Both the position numbers and the translations under genes were made by a program. 60,852 nt of DNA from UBA7434 sp042090785 (GTDB lineage Bacteria > Pseudomonadota > Gammaproteobacteria > Pseudomonadales > UBA7434). Positions 1 through 8,838 of this stretch are shown here, in pieces. The stretch lies in the NCBI GenBank assembly GCA_042090785.1, contig JBELIP010000013.1:1-60852 (forward strand). Reading direction: 5' to 3'. Every line of letters begins with the position of its first letter. Position 1 is the first letter of the stretch. Below the pieces are notes generated by a model. It was given only the letters and a program-made list of their open reading frames with translations, was not told the origin of the DNA and made no database searches.

Positions 1-60
<60 letters not shown>

Positions 61-222
61 TTTATTTATTCCCGTCCTATTTTGTTATTTTCCTTTTCTT
101 TGAATTGTAAAAATTATTGTAGAGCCATTTTTTTTTGGTTTAAAAAGTCTTGGCGAATATTTTTATTGGTCATTTGAACAATTTTTAAATATAAGAAAAA
201 AACCCATTTTTTAAAGGGTTAA

Positions 223-525
223 ATGCAATATTTATTTATTGCTGTCGCGAACCTCGAAGCAGTAAAGCGAGGGCAGCGTTTTTTTTTAGTCCCTGGAGAT
301 TCAATTGCAGTAAAGGATTACAGTTTAATTTTTACACTGCAGCATATGCGAGATTATCAAAAAAAGGCATACATCTACTTTACATGGTCTAATTCGCATA
401 CCGAACAGCAAGCCACCTCGCATGTTTACCAAAGCCAGCTTATTAAGTTTGGCGAACAGTGTAATATTACGCCGTATAAGGTGGATATAGAAAATAATCA
501 GGTGTCGTTTTTATCAAATTGTTAA
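223..525 (+). CDS. hypothetical protein, 100 aa
   Basis: An open frame of 100 codons starts with ATG nine bases after an AAAGGG ribosome-binding-like stretch (211-216). I do not recognise the family. The product is mixed-charge and aromatic-rich, without a signal peptide or membrane segment, so it is probably a small cytoplasmic protein. It stands alone: the next gene is 130 bases downstream on the same strand. Codon use looks like the neighbouring genes, which supports it being real. Confidence 0.5.
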   Translation: MQYLFIAVANLEAVKRGQRFFLVPGDSIAVKDYSLIFTLQHMRDYQKKAYIYFTWSNSHTEQQATSHVYQSQLIKFGEQCNITPYKVDIENNQVSFLSNC

Positions 526-658
526 TCCTTGTCTTTGAGGTAGTGTATAAGCTATTAATGCTTAAACTTATTTAATAACTAACAATATTGTTTAGTTTGC
601 TGGCATTTGCTATGTTCGATTTATGAATAGGCTTAGGGTCAATTAAGAGGTAAGCAAA

Positions 659-952
659 ATGTCTGTGAGCGTTTTGGTAGAAGGCACTTTGAAAGATGAA
701 TTTAAAGATGTTTTTCCTGTTATCTGTGGCGAGGGTTTTAAAGTAACTCGAACGGTAGAGGGCTGTCAGAATATTAATCTGGTGATTAATAGAGAGAACC
801 CGAATAACTTTGTATTTACTGAGGTTTGGGATAGCAAAGAACACTACGATAAGTATTTTGCTTTTCGGCTTGAGGATGGAACCATTACTGCTATTCAGAA
901 TATGTGTTCGGCTGGCCCCGAAGTAAGAGTTTTTGATATAACAGCGGCTTAA
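659..952 (+). CDS. antibiotic biosynthesis monooxygenase (ABM/YgiN-like) domain protein
   Basis: This 97-residue protein has the single ferredoxin-like fold signature of ABM-domain proteins, with the motif EVWDSKEHYDKYFAFR near residues 57-72 (Trp followed by Ser/Lys and spaced His/Phe). Family members are small dimeric cofactor-free monooxygenases or quinol oxidases, and many have no known substrate. The start is supported by AGAGG 6-10 bases upstream of the ATG. It lies just before a GFA-family gene on the same strand, so they may be co-transcribed. The substrate cannot be read from the sequence. Confidence 0.75.
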   Translation: MSVSVLVEGTLKDEFKDVFPVICGEGFKVTRTVEGCQNINLVINRENPNNFVFTEVWDSKEHYDKYFAFRLEDGTITAIQNMCSAGPEVRVFDITAA

Positions 953-997
953 TATCTTTTTTTATGTGTGTGTATTAAATCTCCTAAGAGTCATGAT

Positions 998-1456
998 ATG
1001 ACGGAAGTACAAAATTTATCTGCGCGTTGTGGTTGTGGTGCGCTTGAGCTAACCATTCAAGGGGCACCCGTTGTACAGTTGGTTTGTCACTGTAGCGATT
1101 GCCAAGCTTTTACGGCTATGCCATTTAGTAATATCGTTTTTTTTAAGCCCGACCAATGCCATGTTAATGGCCAGACGACGACTTCGACAATTAAGGGTAA
1201 TTCTGGTTTTGATAAAACGCATTATGCTTGTGCCGCTTGTGAGGCGCCTGTTTATGTTGCGGTCGCTGTGCTTAATGGTGCGGTGGCTGTTATAGCCAGC
1301 CAGCTTTCAGGGTTTACGTTTGAGCCTGAGGCGCATATTTGGACCAGTGAGAAAGCGGATAATGTGACGATACCTGAAGGGGCAGTGCAGTCTTTGGGGC
1401 TTCCGCCGAAAGCGTTAGCGGATTCTATGGTGGCGACTTTTTGGCATGGGGTATGA
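998..1456 (+). CDS. GFA family (Mss4-like) zinc protein
   Basis: The product resembles glutathione-dependent formaldehyde-activating (GFA) family proteins: a CGCG pair at residues 11-14, CHCSDC at 30-35, and a later CAAC pair, together forming the usual zinc-binding cysteines. Family members bind zinc in an Mss4-like fold; most are not true formaldehyde enzymes. The open frame extends upstream to an ATG at 968, but the ATG at 998 has a purine-rich CTAAGAG in front and begins right before the domain, so I use it. It lies 45 bases after the ABM gene on the same strand. Confidence 0.8.
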   Translation: MTEVQNLSARCGCGALELTIQGAPVVQLVCHCSDCQAFTAMPFSNIVFFKPDQCHVNGQTTTSTIKGNSGFDKTHYACAACEAPVYVAVAVLNGAVAVIASQLSGFTFEPEAHIWTSEKADNVTIPEGAVQSLGLPPKALADSMVATFWHGV

Positions 1457-1545
1457 TTTTTTATTTTAAGTCGTTGACCTTGACTCTGACTGTAACTATT
1501 AAAGTTAAATCAAAAAAGTTAAATAAAAAGTTAAATCAAAAAACG

Positions 1546-2340
1546 TCACCCACGCCCAGCAAACGCAATTAACGCCGCAGTAATAGCCACATTCAAAGAC
1601 TCCACCTCATTATGCATAGGAATAAAAACACTATAGTCAGCCTGCGACTGCGTCTGCGACGACACACCTTCAGACTCGTTACCTAACACAAACACCGTAG
1701 CAGCCGGAGCCTGCTGCGTTAACGCTTGCAAACTTATATTGTTCCTAGCTGATTCATTGTCAACACATAACGTCGCCACTTTCACACCACGTTCCTGCAG
1801 CTGCGAAATAGCATCACTCAATTTTTCACAACGAATAATCGGGCACTTAAAAATAGCTCCCGCACTCGCTTTAATCACTAATGGCCCTAAGGCTGCCGAC
1901 CCTTGCTTAGGAATAATTAATCCACGAATACCCGATGCCGCTGCCGAGCGAATAATCATGCCTAAGTTTTGTGGGTTGGATACATTATCAACCGCAAGAA
2001 AACGGTCGTGATTGCTGACTTGATAATCCTTTAAAAAACTCTTCAACTGTTGGTAGCCGGGTAGGGCTAAGTCGGCAGCAACACCTTGGTCTTGTTTGCT
2101 GCTGCGTGAAATGCGCGATAACGCTAACTTATCAATGTGTTCGGTCGTGATTTCACGCTCTGTGGCAAGAGCTTCAATTTTAACCAGTATCGGCGCCTTT
2201 TTATTACTGTTAGCTAAATGCACGCGGTAAATGGGTATGGAGGTATCTTGAAGGGCCTCTAACACTGGCTTGCGGCCGTATATGGTTAGCATATTCTCAA
2301 AGCGGTTTTTCTTTTGCTGATAACCGTCGCTGTCGTTCAT
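1546..2340 (-). CDS. TrmH/SpoU-family RNA 2'-O-methyltransferase
   Basis: This is a SPOUT methyltransferase of 264 aa. It has an N-terminal L30e-like substrate-binding part (YGRKPVLEAL at 21-30) and all three SpoU motifs: motif 1 with NPQNLG (122-127) and the following Arg131, motif 2 LGNESEGV (219-226), and motif 3 IPMHNEVESLNVA (240-252). Such enzymes transfer methyl from SAM to a ribose 2'-OH in rRNA or tRNA, with the knotted C-terminal fold binding SAM. The N-terminal extension resembles RlmB and its relatives, but the target nucleotide cannot be assigned. It is a single gene, convergent to the GFA gene. Confidence 0.88.
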   Translation of the reverse strand: MNDSDGYQQKKNRFENMLTIYGRKPVLEALQDTSIPIYRVHLANSNKKAPILVKIEALATEREITTEHIDKLALSRISRSSKQDQGVAADLALPGYQQLKSFLKDYQVSNHDRFLAVDNVSNPQNLGMIIRSAAASGIRGLIIPKQGSAALGPLVIKASAGAIFKCPIIRCEKLSDAISQLQERGVKVATLCVDNESARNNISLQALTQQAPAATVFVLGNESEGVSSQTQSQADYSVFIPMHNEVESLNVAITAALIAFAGRG

Positions 2341-2763
2341 GGCGTCTCTTTTTCAGTTAATACGTTAAAGCCTGGGTTGGTAGGCGGATTAATAGACGGT
2401 TTAATAAGCATCGATTATCGCCGCAGCGCAAATATACCTTGTATGACCGTTTTTGCACGCAATGCTTCTGGTAAGTCGGCAGATTCTTACTTTTAATGGT
2501 CTTATATCTTCACCATGCACCCGTAACGGCCTTATTTTGGATCTTCTGATTTCTTTTATGCACTTAGTTGGTGCTTATTGTTGGTGTTACTGTACAAAGC
2601 ACCGCCAAAGGGCAAATAAATCCAATGATTCCCCATTAAAGCACTCGATTTGCACAGTAAAAGCCCATAACATCGCACCAGCTTAAAATTTTAGTGGCTA
2701 GAATTTTAGTAGTTATAAATTTTAGTAGTTATAAATTTAATAATATGTATTGGGAGTTCTACC
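2341..2763. other. intergenic region upstream of amtB with short AT-rich tandem repeat
   Basis: No convincing gene lies here; short open frames on the plus strand have no good start signals and no recognisable product. Close to amtB (about 2686-2738) a unit of about 16 bases (AATTTTAGTAGTTATA) occurs two to three times in tandem. I looked for a sigma-54 promoter or an NtrC palindrome, as expected for nitrogen-regulated amtB, and saw no good match. Confidence 0.6.
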
Positions 2764-4062
2764 TTGAATATTGAACGATTAATTAAAATAACAGTGGCCG
2801 GTCTTGCGGCGCTAACGTTATCAGTTGCTGCTGCTGCGCAAGATGGGCTCAGTGGCGCTAACACTTCATGGATCATGACATCAACAGCCTTAGTGCTGTT
2901 TATGACGCTGCCAGGCTTAGCTTTGTTCTACGCCGGTTTGGTCCGCTCTAAAAACGTTTTATCAGTATTGATGCAATGTTTTTCTATTGCCTGTGTTGCT
3001 TCTGTCGTGTGGTTTGTTGCCGGTTATAGCTTGGCTTTTAGTGAAGGCAATAACTTTATTGGTGACCTTAGCAATATGTTCCTTGCTAATGTTGGCGAAG
3101 ACACTATGGCTGGTGATATCCCTGAAAGTGTTTTCCTTATGTTTCAAATGACATTTGCCATTATTACACCGGCGCTAGTTGTTGGCGGTTTTGCTGAGCG
3201 TATGAAGTTTAGTGCGGTTATGTTGTTTACTGTCTTTTGGTTGCTAGCTGTTTACGCACCGATATGCCATTGGGTATGGGGCGGCGGTTGGTTAGGTGAC
3301 AAAGGCGCTCTCGATTTTGCTGGCGGTATTGTGGTGCATATCACTGCCGGTGTTGCGGCTTTAGTTGCAGCGTTAATGGTTGGCCCACGAAGCGGTTTTC
3401 CAAGCACGCCTATGCCACCACACAATCTAACGTTATCAGTTGCTGGTGCCGGTATGCTGTGGGTGGGTTGGTTTGGCTTTAACGGCGGTAGTGCTCTTGC
3501 TGCTAATGGTGACGCGGGTATGGCTATTTTGGTAACGCATTTGTCAGCGGCGTGTGGTGCGGCAACTTGGTCTGTTATCGAATGGGTTAAATACGGCAAG
3601 CCTAGTGTGTTAGGTATTATCACGGGTATGGTTGCTGGTCTTGGTACGATTACGCCAGCGTCAGGCTTTGTTGGTCCTGCTGGTGCAGTGGTAATTGGTA
3701 TTTCAGCGGGTGCTGTTTGCTTTTATGCTACTTTGTATCTTAAGCAAAAACTTAAAATTGATGACTCGCTTGACGTTATGCCGGTTCACGGCGTGGGCGG
3801 TATTTTGGGTACATTAGCAGTTGCTATTTTTGCTAGCTCAGAGCTTGGTTTGTTTAGTGGTCAAGGTCTTGACGGCACTATTGGTAGCCAGTTGGGTGTT
3901 CAGGTAACAGGCATTGTTGCTGCAGTTGCTTATACGGCGGTGGTGACTTATATCATCTTTAAAGTAATTGGTTTAATCACTGGCGGTATCCGTGTTGATG
4001 AAGACCAAGAAGCCGAAGGCCTTGATTTGGTATCGCATAACGAAAGAGGTTATGACATCTAG
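2764..4062 (+). CDS. amtB: ammonium transporter AmtB
   Basis: This is an Amt/Mep/Rh-family ammonium channel of 432 aa. An N-terminal signal-like segment (about 1-25) is followed by eleven predicted membrane helices. Diagnostic parts are the GLALFYAGLVRSKNVLS helix, the AERMKF region near the Phe gate, and the two pore histidines in GGIVVHITAG and MPVHGVGGILG. It conducts ammonium into the cytoplasm. Translation appears to begin at TTG, with GGGAG eight bases upstream; no in-frame ATG lies in a better place. No glnK precedes it, which is unusual because amtB is commonly paired with that PII gene. A strong bidirectional terminator follows. Confidence 0.95.
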   Translation: MNIERLIKITVAGLAALTLSVAAAAQDGLSGANTSWIMTSTALVLFMTLPGLALFYAGLVRSKNVLSVLMQCFSIACVASVVWFVAGYSLAFSEGNNFIGDLSNMFLANVGEDTMAGDIPESVFLMFQMTFAIITPALVVGGFAERMKFSAVMLFTVFWLLAVYAPICHWVWGGGWLGDKGALDFAGGIVVHITAGVAALVAALMVGPRSGFPSTPMPPHNLTLSVAGAGMLWVGWFGFNGGSALAANGDAGMAILVTHLSAACGAATWSVIEWVKYGKPSVLGIITGMVAGLGTITPASGFVGPAGAVVIGISAGAVCFYATLYLKQKLKIDDSLDVMPVHGVGGILGTLAVAIFASSELGLFSGQGLDGTIGSQLGVQVTGIVAAVAYTAVVTYIIFKVIGLITGGIRVDEDQEAEGLDLVSHNERGYDI

Positions 4063-4110
4063 TCATCATGCTTTAAAAACATTTGGCGATAGTGACTTCG
4101 CTAATAAAAA

Positions 4111-4139
4111 AACCGCTTATTCGTAAGCGGTTTTTTTTC
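4111..4139 (+). terminator. bidirectional rho-independent terminator (UUCG loop)
   Basis: A 9-bp perfect stem AACCGCTTA/TAAGCGGTT (4111-4119 and 4124-4132) closes a TTCG tetraloop and continues into a T run; a run of A precedes it. It can therefore terminate both amtB (plus) and the convergent GGDEF/EAL gene (minus), whose stop codon lies at 4142. Confidence 0.92.
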
Positions 4140-4141
4140 AA

Positions 4142-5461
4142 TTAAAATTGATGGTTGTCTTTAAGCCAACCGAGATACTCTTGATACGGCATAGGGCGAG
4201 AAATTAAATAGCCTTGAGCATAATCGCAGCCCATGGTTTTGAGTAAATCTAATGTCTCGCTATCTTCTACGCCCTCGGCAACGACAACTAATTTGAATGC
4301 ATGTGCTAAATCAATAATCAGCTTAACAATATTTCTATCACCTTCGTTGTGCAGCATGTTGCTCACAAAAAATTGGTCAATCTTTAATTCGTCAGCGGGA
4401 ATATGTTTAAAATAGGCTAATGAGGAATAGCCAGTACCAAAATCATCGATAGAAATCCTAACGCCGGTTTCGCGAACCTTGCTTAAATAATCAAAGGCAA
4501 GTTCTTTGTCTTTAATTAATACGTCTTCAGTAATTTCTAACGTTAGCCGGTTGGGTTCAACATGCCACAGTGCTAAAGCTTGTGCTACGAGTTCGTAAAG
4601 GGTTTTAGAAGTAACTGAATTGGCGGGTATATTAACGCTAACGCCGCCGTTATGTGAGCCACTCATTTCACTTAAGTGTTTTAGCGCGGTATTCACTAAC
4701 CAGTTAATTAAATCTAACTCTGACCCTAAGTGTTCAATAAGCGGAATAGTGATGTCGGGCGAAATAAGCCCATGGTCAACCGTCGGCCAGCGTATTAAGG
4801 CTTCGGCATAACGCGAGTTATGCTGGTCTGCCGCTGTGTCTGAGCTTGCGCCTGCGCCGTTAATACATAGTTTGGGTTGGTAGTAGAGTTCTAACTCATC
4901 TTGCTGCATAGCAACGTGTAGGTTATTTAATAGCTCCCATTTTAATTGGTCGCTGGATTGCTGTTCGTTTTTACCCAGCATGGCATAAGCTTGGTTGCTG
5001 GTCTTGGCTTGTTTAAGGGCTAGCTCTGTATCGAGTAATAATTTATTGGCATCAAGATGGTTGGCATAGTTGTAGGCAATGCCAATATTAATTGTGATTT
5101 TTAAACTGTGGTTTTGCCATTCAAATACGCCTTTAAATAAGGCGAGTATTTGCTCGGCACAAATAACGGCAAAGCCGGGGCTTTTAAGTTGTGGTAACAG
5201 TACGCCAAATTCATCGTTGCCTAGATAATGTGCTACAAAGGCTTCGCTGGATAATGCTTTAAGACGCAGCTGGATAGCTGACAATATCGCATCACCACAT
5301 TCGCTACCAAAACTTCTATTCAGTTCATGGAAATCCCTGACATCAATTATTGCCAACGCAGTGAGATGTTGCTGGTTATTGCTGCTTTTAAGTGTGGCTT
5401 CTACTGCTTTTAGCAGGGCTTGACGCTCTGGTGCTAGGCAATGTGAGTGTGTGTCAGGCAT
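4142..5461 (-). CDS. GGDEF-EAL protein, probably a c-di-GMP phosphodiesterase
   Basis: This is a 439-aa soluble protein with an N-terminal GGDEF domain (about 30-165) and a C-terminal EAL domain (about 175-435). The signature loop reads GNDEF (81-85) instead of GGDEF, so cyclase activity is doubtful. The EAL side looks intact: EALIRW (220-225), EITED, the DDFGTGYSSL loop, the downstream Lys in ELKID, AEGVE and QGYL. The likely net role is hydrolysis of cyclic di-GMP, with the degenerate GGDEF domain perhaps sensing GTP. There are no membrane segments and no obvious sensor domain. It is a single gene, convergent with amtB and sharing its terminator. Confidence 0.9.
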   Translation of the reverse strand: MPDTHSHCLAPERQALLKAVEATLKSSNNQQHLTALAIIDVRDFHELNRSFGSECGDAILSAIQLRLKALSSEAFVAHYLGNDEFGVLLPQLKSPGFAVICAEQILALFKGVFEWQNHSLKITINIGIAYNYANHLDANKLLLDTELALKQAKTSNQAYAMLGKNEQQSSDQLKWELLNNLHVAMQQDELELYYQPKLCINGAGASSDTAADQHNSRYAEALIRWPTVDHGLISPDITIPLIEHLGSELDLINWLVNTALKHLSEMSGSHNGGVSVNIPANSVTSKTLYELVAQALALWHVEPNRLTLEITEDVLIKDKELAFDYLSKVRETGVRISIDDFGTGYSSLAYFKHIPADELKIDQFFVSNMLHNEGDRNIVKLIIDLAHAFKLVVVAEGVEDSETLDLLKTMGCDYAQGYLISRPMPYQEYLGWLKDNHQF

Positions 5462-5578
5462 GAGCTTTAACCAATGTTTAATCGCTAAATATTAATCATA
5501 GCAGACTGTGTGGTTAAAACCTGTTGCTATTGCTGATGTAATGCTAAGGCTATTTGCAGCATATAGGCGACATTGAGT

Positions 5579-6580
5579 TTATGAGAGCTTGCTTAGCAGT
5601 TGCTCATTGATAGGGCAGGCTATGCCATTGTCTTGCGCGAGTTTTACTAGATAGCCGTTAATATATTCAAGCTCTAGAGGTCGTCCTAGCTGGGCATCCT
5701 TAAGCATTGATGATGTGTTATGTGCTGTCTGAGCGGCTACCTTTTTAGCGGCTTCAAACAGCATTGCAGCGCTTATGCTGTACTCACCATGGGTAATTGA
5801 AGGGGTGTTGGCAATGCCACTTAACTCGTCACACAAGGCTTGTATTTCTGCATGGTGATTTTTATTAAATAGCTCACCATTTTTGCATTGGTAAATTAGG
5901 GTGAGTGGATTGATGACACAGTTAATAAGCATTTTTTGCCAAAGCGCTACATGAATGTTGTTGACAATTGAGTGCTGTAAATAAAAATTAGGCGGCAACA
6001 AACGGTTAGTTTGTTGATGGTGTTCTTGCTCCGAGTGTTCCTGTAGCGGATTTTCCTGTAGCGAATTTTCCTGTAGAAGGTAACGACCAATAAATGTATG
6101 ACCAACACCGGTATGGGTTAATTGGAAGGCTTGCTGCAGTAATGCGCCATCGGATGTGACACCTAATAAAAATTGAATATGTTTACTATGGCTTTGTAGC
6201 TGTTGCTGCATGGCCTTGTGCATTCCCATGCCATTACACAGTGATAGTACGGTTGCTGATGTTGATAGAGCGGGCGTAATGGCTTCGAGTGCAGAATTTG
6301 CGTCATAGGCCTTAGTGGCGATAATGCAGTGCTTAATAATAGTTTTATGAGCAATTATTTCGCGAGCTGTAAGCGTATTTACATGGACATGATTGAAGTG
6401 CTTATTGTCGCTGGTAAGTGAGAGGCGTTGTGACATAGAGTGCGGTGTTTTTATGCTCTTTGGGGTGGTGTCTCGCACAATCATGGTCACATTACAGCCA
6501 GATTGTTTTAGCGCATAGGCCCATAGACAGCCAATGGCGCCAGCGCCAATAATGTACCAATGTTGTTGATTTTCTGTCAC
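5579..6580 (-). CDS. panE: 2-dehydropantoate 2-reductase (ketopantoate reductase)
   Basis: This enzyme reduces ketopantoate to pantoate with NADPH in pantothenate/CoA synthesis. The N-terminal Rossmann motif GAGAIG (12-17), the LCNGMG loop, the catalytic Lys of WQKMLIN (K216) and the C-terminal SSML..GR..E.EYINGY region all fit the family. Odd feature: residues about 169-190 form a polar repeat (LQENS/LQENP/LQEHS) encoded by a 15-bp tandem repeat near 6036-6080, inserted before the C-terminal domain. The frame is kept, so the protein is probably functional. Some PanE-like proteins act on other 2-oxo acids, so the substrate is inferred. Confidence 0.85.
   Translation of the reverse strand: MTENQQHWYIIGAGAIGCLWAYALKQSGCNVTMIVRDTTPKSIKTPHSMSQRLSLTSDNKHFNHVHVNTLTAREIIAHKTIIKHCIIATKAYDANSALEAITPALSTSATVLSLCNGMGMHKAMQQQLQSHSKHIQFLLGVTSDGALLQQAFQLTHTGVGHTFIGRYLLQENSLQENPLQEHSEQEHHQQTNRLLPPNFYLQHSIVNNIHVALWQKMLINCVINPLTLIYQCKNGELFNKNHHAEIQALCDELSGIANTPSITHGEYSISAAMLFEAAKKVAAQTAHNTSSMLKDAQLGRPLELEYINGYLVKLAQDNGIACPINEQLLSKLS
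6036..6080. repeat. 15-bp in-frame tandem repeat inside panE
   Basis: About three imperfect copies of the 15-base unit TTTTCCTGTAGCGGA lie inside the panE coding region and give the repeated LQEN(S/P) and LQEH residues. The unit is a multiple of three, so copy-number change would keep the frame. Confidence 0.8.
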
Positions 6581-6736
6581 GTTAAAACCATCTCTGTTTT
6601 GGTCTGTGTTTGTTCAGTGTTCAAGCCGCTTAATTTCGCATATAGTTTTGTTTATAGCAACGCGTTAAACTATTTGGGTGTTGTTAATACATGAATTTTA
6701 TTGTTTGAGACAAACCATTTTTTAGGAATAACCACT

Positions 6737-7219
6737 ATGCCATCTTTTGATATTGTATCCGAAGTTGATTTGCATCAACTGACTAATGCCGTTGATCAAG
6801 CGGGTCGAATAATTTCAAATCGTTTTGATTTTAAAGGTGTGGATGCCAAATTTGAGCGTGAGCAGCGAACCATTACTATGCAGGCTGAAGCGGAATTTCA
6901 AATTCAACAAATGACAGATATTTTGCAGTCGGCATTGCATAAGTGCGATATTGATATTGCCTGTATGGATTTTGGCGATATTGTTTTAACCGGCATGCAG
7001 TGCAAGCAGTCAGTGACGTTGAAGCATGGTATTGATACCGACACCTGTAAAAAAATTGTTAAGGCCATTAAAGGCGAAAAGTTAAAAGTGCAATCAACCA
7101 TTCAAAGTGAGCAGGTGAGGGTGACGGGTAAAAAACGTGATGACTTGCAGACGGTAATTGCTTTTGTACGCGCGCAAGATTTTGGTTTGCCGCTGCAAGT
7201 CAGTAATTTTAGAGATTAG
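6737..7219 (+). CDS. yajQ: YajQ-family nucleotide-binding protein
   Basis: The 160-aa product starts MPSFDIVSEVDLHQL and contains the family segments SNRFDFKGVDAKFE and the C-terminal QDFGLPLQVSNFRD, which is essentially the full YajQ pattern. YajQ proteins are two-domain cytoplasmic proteins that bind cyclic di-GMP or nucleic acid in several species. The open frame extends to an ATG at 6701, but the ATG at 6737 has AGGAAT in front and matches the family N-terminus. It is monocistronic. The space to the convergent SulP gene carries three near-copies of a TTTCTATAG-TAGTTATC sequence. Confidence 0.93.
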   Translation: MPSFDIVSEVDLHQLTNAVDQAGRIISNRFDFKGVDAKFEREQRTITMQAEAEFQIQQMTDILQSALHKCDIDIACMDFGDIVLTGMQCKQSVTLKHGIDTDTCKKIVKAIKGEKLKVQSTIQSEQVRVTGKKRDDLQTVIAFVRAQDFGLPLQVSNFRD

Positions 7220-7282
7220 TTATTTTTCTATAGGTAGTTATCTTTGTATAGATAGTCATCTTTCTATAGTTAGTTATCTAGA
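7217..7282. repeat. short direct repeats between yajQ and the SulP gene
   Basis: About three imperfect copies of a 22-23-base unit (TTTCTATAGTTAGTTATCT and variants) run from the yajQ stop into the 3' end of the SulP gene. No hairpin with a T run is obvious, so I do not call it a terminator. Confidence 0.6.
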
Positions 7283-8838
7283 CTGTCCTCGGCGACAAAG
7301 TATTTAGGATCTTCAATAACATTGACTTCGCAGAGGTTGCCCGCCTTATGCAGTAGCTGTACACACTCTGCACTTAAATGCACTAAGTGCAGTTTTTTGC
7401 CCGCATTCACATAGCGTTCAGCTAATGTGTCAATAGCTTCAAGCCCCGAATGGTCTGCTACGCGTGAGCGAGCAAAATCAATCACCACATCTTCGTTATC
7501 TTTGCTTACGTCAAATTGTTCTAAAAACGAAGTGACCGAGCCAAAAAATAACGGCCCAATAACGGCATAAACCGTAGAGCCTTTATGGTCTTCGCGCGAA
7601 AGAATACGAATTTTTTTAGCGTGCCCCCATGCAAACACCAGTGCTGAAACAATAACACCTAACACAACAGCAACGGCGAGATCGGTAGCAACAGTAACGG
7701 CTGATACTAAAACTAATATCAATGCATCACTGCGTGGCACCTTACCCATAATGCGGAAGCTACTCCATTCAAAAGTGCCGATAACCACAATGAACATAAC
7801 GCCAATTAATGCGGCTAATGGAATTTGTTCAATTAACGGTGAGGCAATTAAGATAAAGATAAGTAAACATAATGCAGCTGTAATGCCGGATAGTCGGCCA
7901 CGACCTCCGGAATTCACATTAATCATACTCTGGCCAATCATGGCGCAACCGCCCATGCCGCCAAAAAAACCGGTAACGGTATTGGCGACACCCTGGCCAA
8001 TGCATTCACGGTTACCACGACCGCGAGACTCGGTAATTTCATCAACTAATCGCAACGTTAATAACGATTCAATTAAGCCGATAGCGGCAAGAATAATGGC
8101 GTAGGGAAAGATAATGGTCATGGTTTCAAAATTGAGCGGCACCATGGGAATATGAAAGCTGGGCAAGCCGCCTTTAATAGAGGCAACATCACCTACAACG
8201 CGAGTATCAAGATCTAAGCCAAAAACCAGTAGCGTTACGGCGCCAATAGCCACTAGGGAAGAGGGTACAGCGGTAGTGAGCCGTGGTAAGAAATGAATAA
8301 TAATCATGGTAACGGCAACTAGGCCTAGTAATAGCTGAAGTTGCTGACCTTCAAGCCATGCCACATCAATAATAGAGCCTTCCATAAATGTGCCGGCTAA
8401 CCAGCCTGCTTCGCCGGGCGTACCAAATTGGCTTAGCTGCGCAAGAAAAATAACAATGGCTAGACCGTTAACAAAGCCAAGCATAACGGGGTGCGGCACC
8501 ATGCGAATAAACTTACCCAGTTTAAATGCCCCCGCACTTATTTGCAGTATGCCCATAAGCACCACGGTGGCAAATAAATATTCAACGCCATGATCGGCAA
8601 CCAATGCCACCATAACAACAGCAAGTGCACCGGTAGCCCCCGAGATCATACCGGGACGACCACCTATGCATGCAGTAATTAAGCCTACGATAAAAGCCGT
8701 ATATAAACCGACTAAAGGATCAACGCCGGCAACAAAGGCGAAAGCAACGGCTTCTGGAACCAATGCGAGTGCTACGGTTAGGCCGGATAATAAATCGTTC
8801 TTAATCGTGGCAACACGACTGGGGTGAAACTCAAACAT
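7270..8838 (-). CDS. SulP-family (SLC26) inorganic anion transporter with STAS domain
   Basis: This is a 522-aa inner-membrane protein with about 12-14 hydrophobic helices followed by a cytoplasmic STAS domain (about 420-505). Typical SulP sequences are SGLTVALALVPEAVAFA near residue 20, GPLFFG at the STAS boundary and the DFARSRVADHSGLEAI loop of STAS. Substrates in this family include sulfate, bicarbonate and dicarboxylates; the sequence alone does not decide. It is monocistronic and convergent with yajQ. The ATG at 8838 is the first plausible start and gives the family N-terminus. Confidence 0.9.
   Translation of the reverse strand: MFEFHPSRVATIKNDLLSGLTVALALVPEAVAFAFVAGVDPLVGLYTAFIVGLITACIGGRPGMISGATGALAVVMVALVADHGVEYLFATVVLMGILQISAGAFKLGKFIRMVPHPVMLGFVNGLAIVIFLAQLSQFGTPGEAGWLAGTFMEGSIIDVAWLEGQQLQLLLGLVAVTMIIIHFLPRLTTAVPSSLVAIGAVTLLVFGLDLDTRVVGDVASIKGGLPSFHIPMVPLNFETMTIIFPYAIILAAIGLIESLLTLRLVDEITESRGRGNRECIGQGVANTVTGFFGGMGGCAMIGQSMINVNSGGRGRLSGITAALCLLIFILIASPLIEQIPLAALIGVMFIVVIGTFEWSSFRIMGKVPRSDALILVLVSAVTVATDLAVAVVLGVIVSALVFAWGHAKKIRILSREDHKGSTVYAVIGPLFFGSVTSFLEQFDVSKDNEDVVIDFARSRVADHSGLEAIDTLAERYVNAGKKLHLVHLSAECVQLLHKAGNLCEVNVIEDPKYFVAEDSLDN

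Noticed and set aside
2314..2686. Two short plus-strand frames between the methyltransferase gene and amtB
   Set aside because: They overlap or adjoin the promoter region, lack start signals and have no resemblance to proteins.
2400..2763. NtrC or sigma-54 site upstream of amtB
   Set aside because: TGCACGCAATGC-like sequence does not match the required spacing or symmetry.
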